Positions 9,865 to 17,686 are shown, numbered from the stretch's first letter. The stretch is DNA of 64,000 bases from Cohnella caldifontis (GCF_029360585.1 NZ_JAQZSJ010000003.1:372001-436000), one strand, 5' to 3'. Notes: a model not told the origin generated them from the letters alone. A program made the numbers and translations.

Positions 9865-9894
9865 TTGACATCGCAAAATCGGCTTCGGCATGAT
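9865..9894 (+). promoter_or_regulatory. Sigma-A promoter candidate for murA
   Basis: A perfect -35 TTGACA (9865-9870), an 18-bp spacer and CATGAT (9889-9894, four of six matches). Transcription would start near 9901, leaving a short leader with GGAGGG before ATG 9920. Confidence 0.55.
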
Positions 9895-9919
9895 TTATAA
9901 ACGGCGGAGGGAACCACCC

Positions 9920-11311
9920 ATGAGCAAAATCATCGTCCGCGGAGGCCGTCCATTACAGGGGTCTGTCCGTGTTCACGGCGCTAAAAATTCCGTGCTTCCG
10001 ATCCTCGCCGCCTCCTTGTTGGCGGAAGAAGGGTCTTGTGTCATTCATGACGCGCCAGCCCTGGATGATGTCGCGAATATTTTGCAAGTGCTTGGCCATT
10101 TGGGGGTTCAATCGCGGCAGACGGGGGACGCTTTGCGTCTGGACGCCCGCGCGTTGACGGGCTCGGAAGCGCCTTACGAACTGGTGCGAAAAATGAGGGC
10201 TTCGTTCCTCGTCATGGGACCGCTGCTCGCCAGGCTCGGCAAGGTGAGAATTTCGCTTCCCGGAGGATGCGCCATCGGAACGCGGCCGATCGACCAGCAT
10301 TTGAAGGGCTTCGAGGCCATGGGCGCGGAGATTGGATTCGGCCAGGGAGCGATCGAGGCGAGCGTGAACGGCAAGCTCCGCGGAGCCAAAATATATCTTG
10401 ATATCGCCAGCGTCGGAGCCACCGAGAACATCATGATGGCCGCGGCGACGGCGAACGGCACGACGCTGATCGAGAACGCGGCGAGAGAACCGGAAATCGT
10501 GGATTTGGCGAATTTCCTGAACGCGATGGGCGCCAAAGTCCGCGGCGCGGGAACCGGCGTGATCCGCATCGAAGGCGTAGAACGCCTGCACGGCGTGGAG
10601 CATCACGTCATTCCCGACCGGGTGGAAGCCGGTACTTATATGATTGCGGCCGCCATTACGGGCGGTGATGTCTACGTGGAAGGCGCGATCCGGGACCATC
10701 TGGGGCCGGTCGTGGCGAAGCTGGAGGAAATGGGCGTGGCCGTCGAGAGCGACGAGAACGGAATCCGGGTGCGCGCCAGCCACCCGCTTCGCGCCGTCGA
10801 CGTGAAGACGCTGCCTTATCCGGGTTTTCCGACCGACATGCAAGCGCAAATGATGGCGCTTCTGCTGAAAGCGGAAGGAACGAGCATCGTGACGGAAACC
10901 GTGTTCGAGAACCGGTTCATGCACGTGGAGGAGTTCTCCAAAATGGGCGCGGAAATCAAGGTCGACGGACGCACGGCCATCGTCTCCGGCAATGCCCGCT
11001 TGAGCGGAGCCAGCGTAAGCGCGACCGATCTTCGCGCGGGCGCCGCCCTGATCTGCGCGGCTTTGGCCGCGGACGGGGTGTCGGAGGTATCCGGCCTGCA
11101 CCATATCGACCGCGGGTACGTGAACATCGTCGGCAAGCTGGCTGCGCTCGGCGCCGACATCATGCGCGTCCCGTCCCCGGAGGAGCTCCTCCAGGAAGCC
11201 GAAGCCGCGCAGATGCCGCCGGCCGTCGTGCTGCGCCAAGAAGAGCGCGCGCCGGAGCGCGCATCGGTTCCGGAGGTCGGCCGGCTGAAAATCCAACCAA
11301 CGCTTGCCTAA
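9920..11311 (+). CDS. murA: UDP-GlcNAc 1-carboxyvinyltransferase
   Basis: MurA transfers enolpyruvate from PEP to UDP-GlcNAc, the first committed step of peptidoglycan synthesis in the cytoplasm. The 463-residue protein has Lys22-Asn23 in [10 protein letters not shown] and the catalytic, fosfomycin-reactive Cys117 in [17 protein letters not shown] 9920 is chosen over the upstream in-frame codon at 9890 because GGAGGG precedes it and the family N terminus MSKIIVRGG follows. About 35 residues after the usual C terminus ([13 protein letters not shown], Arg/Glu/Ala-rich) are low complexity. The neighbours ywzB and spoIID match the Bacillus murAA locus. Confidence 0.97.
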   Translation: MSKIIVRGGRPLQGSVRVHGAKNSVLPILAASLLAEEGSCVIHDAPALDDVANILQVLGHLGVQSRQTGDALRLDARALTGSEAPYELVRKMRASFLVMGPLLARLGKVRISLPGGCAIGTRPIDQHLKGFEAMGAEIGFGQGAIEASVNGKLRGAKIYLDIASVGATENIMMAAATANGTTLIENAAREPEIVDLANFLNAMGAKVRGAGTGVIRIEGVERLHGVEHHVIPDRVEAGTYMIAAAITGGDVYVEGAIRDHLGPVVAKLEEMGVAVESDENGIRVRASHPLRAVDVKTLPYPGFPTDMQAQMMALLLKAEGTSIVTETVFENRFMHVEEFSKMGAEIKVDGRTAIVSGNARLSGASVSATDLRAGAALICAALAADGVSEVSGLHHIDRGYVNIVGKLAALGADIMRVPSPEELLQEAEAAQMPPAVVLRQEERAPERASVPEVGRLKIQPTLA

Positions 11312-11378
11312 GGTTCCGGGTATACGGTACCGGTACGACAGCGGCTGCGGCTGTAGAGCCATTATACTTAGCGATGAC

Positions 11379-11409
11379 AGATGCCTCGATCTCGGGGCAT
11401 CTTTTTTTG
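11379..11409 (+). terminator. Rho-independent terminator of murA
   Basis: AGATGCC and GGGCATCT arms around TCGATCTC, followed by seven T residues. It sits 70 bp after murA and just before the first repeat array. Confidence 0.9.
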
Positions 11410-11430
11410 TTTCGAGAGTCTCCGTTCGTA

Positions 11431-11975
11431 CCGTCCAACCGTCGCAACAGCACACCACGCGCACGATTTCGTCAATCGTACCGTTTCGCCTCCGCAATAA
11501 CGTATTACATACGCTATATGGCCAATCCTACCGATTCGCATCCGGAATAACGTATCACATACGCTAATCCGCCGATCTAACCGTACAACCGTCGCAATAA
11601 CGTACCACATACGCTATTTCGCCGATCTTACCGTACAACCGTCGCAATAACGTACCACATACGCTAATTCACCAATCCTACCGTACAACTGTCGCAATAA
11701 CGTACTACCACATACGCTAATCCACCAATCCTACCGTACAACCGTCGCAATAACGTACCACATACGCTATTTCGCCGATCTTACCGATTCGCATCCGGAT
11801 TAACGTATCACATACGCTAATCCACCGATCTTACCGTACAACCGTCGCAATAACGTACCACATACGCTAATCCACCAATCCTACCGTACAACCTTCGCAA
11901 TAACGTACCACATACGCGATTCCACCAATACTACCGTTTCATCACCGCAGTAACGAATCACATACGCTTATGTAT
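11431..11975. repeat. Tandem array A: 11 units of 50 bp with a palindromic core
   Basis: Units begin at 11431, 11481, 11531, 11581, 11631, 11681, 11734, 11784, 11834, 11884 and 11934. Every step is 50 bp except one of 53 (a 3-bp insertion at about 11706). Each unit has a variable left part (CCGTACAACCGTCGCAA or CCGATTCGCATCCGGA), a 19-bp core such as TAACGTACCACATACGCTA, and a right part like ATCCACCAATCCTA. The core is an imperfect palindrome (TAaCGTA...TACGCTA). The outermost copies are the most diverged. The last unit overlaps the 3' end of the minus-strand nuclease gene. No open frame runs through the array, and 50 is not a multiple of three. Confidence 0.95.
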
Positions 11976-12656
11976 TGAGTTTCGATTCGGGTTGAGGATA
12001 TAACGAGTCATTCTCTTTTTACCTGCTTTTTCAGGGAAGACGATTTGTTCACTACTTAACTTCCGCAAATGAAGAGCAATTGTGCAATTGTTCCATCCAA
12101 GCAGCTTGGAAATCTCGATGGGGGACATCGACGTGCCTCGGGAGGACAACAGTTTGACGATGGCGAGGTCGATCGGATCAGTGGTCGGCAAGACTGGTTT
12201 GGCGTTGCCCCATTTGCCTAGGGCTTGCTGGATCTTGAGTTGGCAGTGGCGCGGATTGTCTTTGATTCGATCAACGGAGAAGCGAAGTATTTTCCAGTCG
12301 TCGAGAACGAGATCGTTTTGGCGGTCCAAGTGATCGTCGAATTGCCAGCGGGTCAGGTTGCGGGCATGCGTGCCGTAATCGTCGATTTCGATACAGAGGA
12401 CCAGTCCATCCAGGATAATAGCGAAGTCCAGGAACCGGCTGCCATCCTTGAAATCATGAACCTCGTACTCGGGGTGCAAATCATCCAGATTGCCGATAGC
12501 CGGCCACCATAAGTTGCGGACGAACAGCTTGCTTGAATAACTCAGTCCTTGCTGCAACCGTCTTTTGCGTTCCCCCGTACTGCGGCGGATATGGTATTCC
12601 ATCCAACGTTGATATGCAGCTTCGAACGATGCATCCTCATGCCGCACAACCGCCAC
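11958..12656 (-). CDS. Vsr/DUF559-like endonuclease with C-terminal winged helix
   Basis: Predicted PD-(D/E)XK-fold nuclease. From the chosen start it has 232 residues. The middle region reads FLDFAIILDGLVLCIEIDDY followed by GTH, then DRQNDLVLDDWKILRFSVDRI, which is the DUF559/Vsr-type pattern: Asp77, Glu90-Ile-Asp92 and His97, then the Arg-Asn-Asp and LRFS strand. Residues about 165-225 look like a winged helix (SMSPIEISKLLGWNNCTIALHLRKL). The frame opens at ATG 12683, but GTG 12656 lies 8 nt after GAGGAGG and is the better start. The last codons and the TGA stop lie inside the core of array A. It is the only minus-strand gene in the window and interrupts a conserved gene order. Target and role are unknown. 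Confidence 0.7.
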   Translation of the reverse strand: MAVVRHEDASFEAAYQRWMEYHIRRSTGERKRRLQQGLSYSSKLFVRNLWWPAIGNLDDLHPEYEVHDFKDGSRFLDFAIILDGLVLCIEIDDYGTHARNLTRWQFDDHLDRQNDLVLDDWKILRFSVDRIKDNPRHCQLKIQQALGKWGNAKPVLPTTDPIDLAIVKLLSSRGTSMSPIEISKLLGWNNCTIALHLRKLSSEQIVFPEKAGKKRMTRYILNPNRNSIHKRM

Positions 12657-12681
12657 GCGCCATCCCTCCTCGAAGCAAAGC

Positions 12682-12722
12682 AAAACGCCGCCTGCCCGGG
12701 TCTACCCGGAAACAGACGGCGT
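12682..12722 (-). terminator. Hairpin plus T-tract just upstream of the nuclease gene
   Basis: Read on the minus strand, ACGCCGTCTG pairs with CAGGCGGCGT around an inner CCGGG-TAGA-CCCGG stem and is followed by TTTTGCTTTGC. The structure ends about 11 nt before the GAGGAGG ribosome site. It could be a leader attenuator of the nuclease gene or a terminator for a transcript crossing array B. Confidence 0.55.
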
Positions 12723-12805
12723 GTGCTTCACGACCTTATTTTCCCAAACAATACCAAAATAATCGGAAAAGGGCAAGCATTCGGCGACGTAAAAGGAAGT
12801 ACTGG

Positions 12806-13326
12806 CTGGCTTAAAGGTAGTCGAAGGATGATTGCGAGCAACTCCCAAAAGTTGGCGGAAGGGTGAACGAAGGATGATAACAAGACTTCATAAGCTGGCG
12901 TAAAGGCGGTCGAGGATGAATGCGAGCAACTCCACAAGCTGGCTGAAGGGTGAACGAAGGATGATTGCGAGCAACTCCCAAAAGTTGGCGGAAGGGTGAA
13001 CGAAGGATGATAACAAGACTTCATAAGCTGGCGTAAAGGCGGTCGAGGATGAATGCGAGCAACTCCACAAGCTGGCTGAAGGGTGAACGAAGGATGATTG
13101 CGAGCAACTCCCAAAAGCTAGCGGAAGGGTGGTCGAAGGATGAATGCGAGCAACTCCATAAGCTGGCGTAAAGGTGGTCGAAGGATGATTGCGAGCAACT
13201 CCCAAAAGCTAGCGGAAGGGTGGTCGAAGGATGAATGCGAGCAACTCCATAAGCTGGCGTAAAGGTGGTCGAAGGATGATTGCGAGCAACTCCCAAAAGT
13301 TGGCGGAAGGGTGAACGAAGGGAGAT
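12806..13326. repeat. Tandem array B: about 11 units of roughly 45 bp
   Basis: The landmark GGATG recurs at about 12826, 12872, 12915, 12959, 13005, 13048, 13092, 13138, 13183, 13229 and 13276, so units are 43-46 bp. Unit types are GGATGATTGCGAGCAACTCC, GGATGAATGCGAGCAACTCC and GGATGATAACAAGACTTC, each followed by a CAAAAGTTGGCGGAAGGGTG-like part. They alternate in a higher-order pattern, a three-unit block of about 133 bp that appears twice and then two-unit blocks. The sequence is unrelated to arrays A and C and has no strong palindrome. Open frames on the minus strand through it are by-products of the near-multiple-of-three period. Confidence 0.92.
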
Positions 13327-13613
13327 TGTCCTAAGGACGAGAGTACGAGCAAATAGTCAATTCGGCAGGAGAATGATCAAAGAATGGAGTTCAAGTAAAC
13401 GGTCAAGAGAGAGTGCAAGGAGCGAAAGCATTTAAGACGGGTGAAGAGAATTCGAAAAGTGGACAGGCAGATGAAAATCGTGGGGGCGGATGGGGAGATC
13501 GCTCCCACAGACGTACAGCTTAATGTTACAGGGGGTCAAATGAACTTACGGCGAAGTTAGCCAATAGATTCATCGCACGAATGGAAGCGGCGTTCTAATC
13601 ATTTCCCCAACCG
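13327..13613. other. Spacer between array B and spoIID
   Basis: About 290 bp with no convincing gene. It is purine-rich on the plus strand (AAGGAGCGAAAG, GAAGAGAATTCG) and has a small hairpin, GGGGAGATCGCTCCC, near 13493-13507. Nothing else recognisable apart from the spoIID promoter candidate at its end. Confidence 0.35.
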
Positions 13614-13621
13614 CATAAACT
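13614..13621 (+). promoter_or_regulatory. Possible sigma-E -10 element for spoIID
   Basis: CATAAACT at 13614-13621 matches the sigma-E -10 consensus (CATACAnT) at seven of eight positions and lies about 60 bp upstream of the spoIID start. A matching -35 element is not clear. spoIID belongs to the sigma-E regulon in Bacillus, which is the main reason to note it. Confidence 0.35.
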
Positions 13622-13674
13622 CTTTTGACCGGCAGGGACAAGCCGATGTGAAAAGACGAGCGCGGAGGTACGGG

Positions 13675-14991
13675 ATGAAGACGAGCAGCCGGGTGGAATG
13701 GGCGGCTTTCGCGAGCGGGATGGCGATTGCGGCGATTCTATGGTTGGGGATCCATAACCGAGATGCAAGTCCGAACGATAATGTTCAAGCTCAAGTGGCC
13801 GAGGTCCAGTGGGGCCGAGGGGACAAGCCTTCAGCGGAAAGGGACAATCGACAGCTGGGAGACGCTGTTCCCGGACAAGCAGGTAAAGAGGCGGACGGAC
13901 AGCGAGTTGCAGACAGCGAGCAGGGTCCGGCCGGCAGAAAATCATCAACAACAGAAAAAAACCGATCACAACCCCGCGGCGGACAAGCCTCTATAGCGCT
14001 AACCGAGGGTGGGGAGGGCCAGCAGCCGGCTGTAACCGGTCGGTCAAGCCTATCTAGCGAAGGGCAATCTTCCATCGGCAAAAGCTCGTCGGCGCAGAAG
14101 GCAGCAGAGGCCGAGGCCGACCTGCACCTCACCGTCGGCGTCTACTTGACGAAGGAACGCCGCATCGAACGCGTGCCGCTCGAAACCTACGTGCGCGGCG
14201 TCGTCGCGGGCGAGATGCCGGCGGAATTCGAACCGGCCGCGCTGGAGGCGCAGGCGCTCGCGGCGAGGACGTATATCGTCCGCCGGCTGCTGCTCCGCGA
14301 CGACTCGAACGTACCGGTCCAAGGCGCCGATGTCACGGACACGCAGACCCACCAAGTCTACATCTCGCAGCAAGCGATGGACGACCTGCGCAAAAAGGAC
14401 GAGCAAGCCTGGCGCAAGGCGGACGAAGCCGCGTCCCGCACCGCCGGTTGGATTATCGCGTACCACGGCGAGCCGATCCAGGCGCTTTATTTCTCAACGA
14501 GCAACGGATACACGGAAAACTCCGAGGACGTGTTCCCGGACCGGATACCGTATCTCCGCTCGGTCGTTAGTCCTTGGGACCGGACCGGCGCGCCGCGCTC
14601 GGAGGGTACGGTCGAGATGACGATCGGCCAATTTTACGCCAAACTCGGAATCCGCACCGTGCCGGTATTGACGCGGCTCGGCGGCCATCCGAAAATCAAG
14701 GTGACGGAATGGACGCAAGGAAAAAGAGTCAAAACGGTGACCGTCGGATCCAAAACCTTCACCGGCCCGGAAATCCGCAGCAAATTGGGCCTTCGGTCGT
14801 CCTCGTTTACCTGGACCGTCCAAGACGGAGAGATCCGGATCACCACGCACGGAAGCGGGCACGGCGTCGGCATGAGCCAGTGGGGGGCGCAGGGGATGGC
14901 GCAAGCCGGCCGGTCGGCGGAGGAAATCGTCGAATACTATTACACGGGTACGGAACTCATGGAAGTTTCGAAGCTCGCGGATAAACTATAA
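13675..14991 (+). CDS. spoIID: Stage II sporulation protein D
   Basis: SpoIID is the mother-cell lytic transglycosylase that, with SpoIIP and SpoIIM, degrades septal peptidoglycan and drives engulfment. From ATG 13675 (6 nt after GGAGG) it has 438 residues: a membrane anchor at about 7-25, a low-complexity Ser/Gly/Gln-rich linker to about 150, then the SpoIID domain with LETYVRGVVAGEMPAEFEP and the C-terminal GSGHGVGMSQWGAQGMA motif. The GTG at 13648 is in frame but lacks a ribosome site. The long linker makes it larger than B. subtilis SpoIID (about 340 residues). Confidence 0.95.
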   Translation: MKTSSRVEWAAFASGMAIAAILWLGIHNRDASPNDNVQAQVAEVQWGRGDKPSAERDNRQLGDAVPGQAGKEADGQRVADSEQGPAGRKSSTTEKNRSQPRGGQASIALTEGGEGQQPAVTGRSSLSSEGQSSIGKSSSAQKAAEAEADLHLTVGVYLTKERRIERVPLETYVRGVVAGEMPAEFEPAALEAQALAARTYIVRRLLLRDDSNVPVQGADVTDTQTHQVYISQQAMDDLRKKDEQAWRKADEAASRTAGWIIAYHGEPIQALYFSTSNGYTENSEDVFPDRIPYLRSVVSPWDRTGAPRSEGTVEMTIGQFYAKLGIRTVPVLTRLGGHPKIKVTEWTQGKRVKTVTVGSKTFTGPEIRSKLGLRSSSFTWTVQDGEIRITTHGSGHGVGMSQWGAQGMAQAGRSAEEIVEYYYTGTELMEVSKLADKL

Positions 14992-15017
14992 AAATGTCAA
15001 ACTTGCAATCCGATCAC

Positions 15018-15046
15018 GTATAAAAGCTCGTCACCTGGTAAGAATG
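15018..15046 (+). promoter_or_regulatory. Sigma-F promoter candidate for spoIIQ
   Basis: GTATA at 15018-15022 and GGTAAGAATG at 15037-15046 are separated by 14 bp and match the forespore sigma-F pattern (GyATA, then GGnnAnAnTR). Transcription would start a few bases downstream, just before the GAGGTG ribosome site of spoIIQ, a known sigma-F gene in Bacillus. Confidence 0.7.
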
Positions 15047-15068
15047 GCTTACTGAGGTGATGAAAACC

Positions 15069-15806
15069 ATGAGTAACGAAGGCAACAAAACGCCCCGCAA
15101 AATCGACGAATCTACCAAGTCGACCGCGGGAACGATGCCCGCTGCCAGATCTTCCGGCTGGAAAAGGCTGCTCTCCAAACGCTGGGTATTCCCGGCAGCT
15201 TACATGGCCGCGGCAGCAATCATCGTAACGATCCTCTGGCTCAACGCGGGAGGCCAGGGGAAAGACTCGGAGCAGGCGATTCCCGGACAAGCCAGCGCGG
15301 ACGTCGGCGCGGGAACGGACGCAACCGCGAGTCCCGAAGCGGCGCCCGTGGCGGCTACGGGCGAAACGCTCCGGTGGCCGGTCGACAAGCTGGAATCGTA
15401 CAAGACGACCCTCTCCTTCTATGACGCATCGGCTCCGGAAGAAGAACGGCAAGCAGCCATGATCGAGCACGACAACACGTTCTACCCGCATACCGCGATC
15501 GACCTGGCGCGCAAAGACGGCAAAGACTTCAACGTGCAGGCCGCCCTCAGCGGCAAAGTGACGGTCGCCGAGCAGACCCCGACGAACGGCTTTGAAGTGC
15601 ATATCCAGCACGCCGGCGGTTACGAAACGGTGTACCAAAGCTTGAAGGACGTGAAGGTCCAGGTCGGGCAAGAGGTCGAGCAAGGCGACGTGATCGGAGC
15701 CGCCGGCCAAAGCACGCTGGAATCGGCTGAAGGAGTGCACGTGCATTTCGAGGTCCTCAGCAACGATCAGTCCGTCAATCCGGCGACTTTGATCAAGGAC
15801 GAGTAA
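15069..15806 (+). CDS. spoIIQ: Stage II sporulation protein Q (M23-like)
   Basis: SpoIIQ is the forespore membrane protein that binds SpoIIIAH across the intermembrane space during engulfment. From ATG 15069 (after GAGGTG) it has 245 residues: a basic N terminus, one transmembrane helix at about 37-57, an Ala/Gly linker, and an M23/LytM domain with the HTAID metal motif and a C-terminal HVHFEV motif. The usual YxHL histidine position reads YQSL, suggesting a structural rather than hydrolytic domain. An in-frame GTG at 15057 overlaps the ribosome site and is less likely. It has its own promoter and terminator. Confidence 0.92.
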   Translation: MSNEGNKTPRKIDESTKSTAGTMPAARSSGWKRLLSKRWVFPAAYMAAAAIIVTILWLNAGGQGKDSEQAIPGQASADVGAGTDATASPEAAPVAATGETLRWPVDKLESYKTTLSFYDASAPEEERQAAMIEHDNTFYPHTAIDLARKDGKDFNVQAALSGKVTVAEQTPTNGFEVHIQHAGGYETVYQSLKDVKVQVGQEVEQGDVIGAAGQSTLESAEGVHVHFEVLSNDQSVNPATLIKDE

Positions 15807-15844
15807 TCGAAAGTTCCGCCGCCGCCTCCTTGGGGACGGCAGGA

Positions 15845-15900
15845 GAACCGGGCCGCCGGCGCGCCTCATGCGCAGGCGGCCCGGTTCTTTGAAATTTTTC
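15845..15900 (+). terminator. Rho-independent terminator of spoIIQ
   Basis: A 13-bp stem (GAACCGGGCCGCC with GGCGGCCCGGTTC, 15845-15887) is followed by TTTGAAATTTTT. Confidence 0.9.
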
Positions 15901-15902
15901 TA

Positions 15903-15931
15903 TCGACACCCCAGGAAGAATGTGACATAAT
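15903..15931 (+). promoter_or_regulatory. Sigma-A promoter of the HD-GYP-like gene
   Basis: TCGACA (15903-15908), a 17-bp spacer, then CATAAT (15926-15931); each hexamer matches consensus at five of six positions. The start point near 15938 leaves a leader of about 80 nt before ATG 16017. Confidence 0.65.
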
Positions 15932-16016
15932 TTTTCATATCATTTGGAACGGGTTGACCGAATCCGCCGAATTATTCCGCCCGGATCAACTAGGACCGAA
16001 AGGTGCGAATGGCCTC

Positions 16017-17156
16017 ATGAGAGACGTACCCGTCGCGCAGCTCCAGAGCGGGGATGTTCTGGCGAAGCCGATATTCTCCCGCAGCGGCGTTATCCTGCTG
16101 GATGCCGGCACCGTGTTGACGGACGCTTATATCACGAGACTGCGCAGCCTGGGCATTGACCGGGTTTCTTTGCGTTTCGCGCCGGGGTCCCTATGGACGG
16201 ATCCTTCCTCCCCGGATGCGTACGACATGTCCCAAGCCGAGTGGGTGCTTCCGGACATCGCCCGCATGAAAGGGGACGCCGAGTCCCGCAAGACCGCGGT
16301 GCAGAACGCGCTGGACTTTCCCGAGAAGATGAAGGGACTTGAGCGCATCGCCCTGCCGATCCCTCAGGACAAATTCCGGAAGCAGCTCCGGGACATGATC
16401 GGAGACATCGTGTCGAACCGGGAGCTCGCCGAAGAATTGGGGGTCATGTTTCAAACCGATCCTCTCCTGTTCCAGCAATCGCTGCACGTGACGATGTGCG
16501 CCGGCGTGATCGGAACCGCGCGCAATTACGATCCGCAGGAGCTTTACGCCTTGACGCTCGGCTCTTTATTCTCGGACGTCGGCATGACGAGACTGCCGAA
16601 CGATCTGACGAAAGTCACGCGGGAGCTGACGGAATCCGAGCGTTTCAAGGTCCGGGGCCATACGACGGAAGGTTACCGGATCCTGAGCCGCATCCCGGGC
16701 GTGCCGCTGGAATCGGCCAAGGTCGCGCTTCAGCACCATGAGCGGTATCGGGGCGAAGGTTATCCATACGGGCTGAAGAGGGGCGAAATATCCGAATTCG
16801 CCCAGATCGTCGGCATCGCCGACGTCTACAACGCCCTGCTGTCCTCCCGCTATCATCGCGAGGCTTACGCGGTGGAGGAAGCGACCGAGTATTTGTTCGC
16901 GGCCGGCAATTACGAATTCGATTTGTCCTTGATCCAGACGTATCTTCGACATTTGACGATCTATCCCGTCTCCACCCACGTCGTGCTGAGCAGCGGCCAA
17001 ACGGCCTGCGTCGTGGAAACGGTCAATCGCCCCGTGCTTCGCCCGGTCGTACAAGTCTACCGGGAAGCGGACGGCTCGGCCATCGCGTCTCCTTACTTGG
17101 TCGATCTGGAGCAGCACCCGACTCTCGCCATCCTGAGACGGATTCGTTCTTCCTGA
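16017..17156 (+). CDS. HD-GYP-type domain protein with degenerate HD motif
   Basis: Relative of the HD-GYP cyclic-di-GMP phosphodiesterases. From ATG 16017 it has 379 residues. The N-terminal 50 residues (VAQLQSGDVLAKPIFSRSG...) resemble the domain that precedes HD-GYP in Firmicutes. Residues about 150-300 carry HTTEGYRILS, HHERYRGEGYPYG and IADVYNALLS, the GYP half of the signature. Where the family has LLHDIGK, this protein has LFSDVGM (Ser186-Asp187), so the metal-binding histidine is missing. TTG 15954 is an in-frame alternative start giving 400 residues. It is monocistronic between spoIIQ and spoIIID, with its own promoter and terminator. Catalytic activity is doubtful; a regulatory or binding role is possible. 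Confidence 0.75.
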   Translation: MRDVPVAQLQSGDVLAKPIFSRSGVILLDAGTVLTDAYITRLRSLGIDRVSLRFAPGSLWTDPSSPDAYDMSQAEWVLPDIARMKGDAESRKTAVQNALDFPEKMKGLERIALPIPQDKFRKQLRDMIGDIVSNRELAEELGVMFQTDPLLFQQSLHVTMCAGVIGTARNYDPQELYALTLGSLFSDVGMTRLPNDLTKVTRELTESERFKVRGHTTEGYRILSRIPGVPLESAKVALQHHERYRGEGYPYGLKRGEISEFAQIVGIADVYNALLSSRYHREAYAVEEATEYLFAAGNYEFDLSLIQTYLRHLTIYPVSTHVVLSSGQTACVVETVNRPVLRPVVQVYREADGSAIASPYLVDLEQHPTLAILRRIRSS

Positions 17157-17207
17157 TGCCGCCCGACGGCACCTTGTTCCCCTCGCTCTATACGGTTCGA
17201 TACCCCG

Positions 17208-17239
17208 AAAGACGGAGGCCCCGGCCATCCGTCTTTTTT
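17208..17239 (+). terminator. Rho-independent terminator of the HD-GYP-like gene
   Basis: AAAGACGGA and TCCGTCTTT arms around GGCCCCGGCCA, with a run of six T residues. Confidence 0.9.
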
Positions 17240-17275
17240 CATGCGACTAAAGACGCACATGCCCCCCGGAACAAA

Positions 17276-17303
17276 GAATAAGTGACCGCGCCCCTCATAT
17301 AAT
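17276..17303 (+). promoter_or_regulatory. Sigma-E promoter candidate for spoIIID
   Basis: CATATAAT at 17296-17303 is close to the sigma-E -10 consensus, and GAATAAG at 17276-17282, 13 bp upstream, can serve as a -35 with the ATA core. It lies about 30 bp before the spoIIID start, and spoIIID is sigma-E-dependent in Bacillus. Confidence 0.55.
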
Positions 17304-17335
17304 GTACCAATCTATTTCAGCAGGGAGGCGGGAGC

Positions 17336-17623
17336 GTGCACGATTACATCAAGGAACGCACGATCAAAATCGGCCGTTGCATCGTGGAAACGCGGAATAC
17401 GGTCCGTACGATTGCCAAGGAATTCGGCGTCTCCAAAAGCACGGTGCATAAAGACCTCACCGAGCGGCTGCCGGAAATCAATCCGGATTTGGCTGATCAA
17501 GTCAAGCACATCCTGGAATACCACAAATCGATCCGGCACCTGAGGGGAGGGGAAGCCACCAAGATCAAATACAAGAAGTCGACGGTGAAAAAACGGGAGG
17601 TCCTAACCGCCGGCAAAGCATAA
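17336..17623 (+). CDS. spoIIID: Sporulation transcription factor SpoIIID
   Basis: SpoIIID is the small mother-cell DNA-binding protein that activates or represses many sigma-E genes. The 95-residue protein starts MHDYIKERTIKIGR and has the helix-turn-helix RTIAKEFGVSKSTVHKDLTERL at about 22-43 plus the basic tail IRHLRGGEATKIKYKK. This matches B. subtilis SpoIIID nearly end to end. The start is GTG 17336, 7 nt after GGGAGG. mbl follows, as in Bacillus. Confidence 0.97.
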   Translation: MHDYIKERTIKIGRCIVETRNTVRTIAKEFGVSKSTVHKDLTERLPEINPDLADQVKHILEYHKSIRHLRGGEATKIKYKKSTVKKREVLTAGKA

Positions 17624-17657
17624 TTCCGCCTAAAGTCGGACAAGAAAAAGAAGGAAA

Positions 17658-17686
17658 TTGCAAAACGCCGTCGAATAATCTATCAT
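17658..17686 (+). promoter_or_regulatory. Sigma-A promoter candidate for mbl
   Basis: TTGCAA (17658-17663), a 17-bp spacer and TATCAT (17681-17686), about 68 bp before the mbl start. A second weaker candidate is TTGTCG-N16-TATAGA at about 17712-17739. Confidence 0.55.

Noticed and set aside
12657..12683. ATG 12683 as the nuclease start
   Set aside because: It has no ribosome site and begins right in the T-rich tail of the hairpin; GTG 12656 is 8 nt from GAGGAGG.
12728..13296. Minus-strand repeat-protein genes running through array B
   Set aside because: Units vary between 43 and 46 bp, so the frame shifts within the array; three overlapping frames compete and none has a ribosome site.
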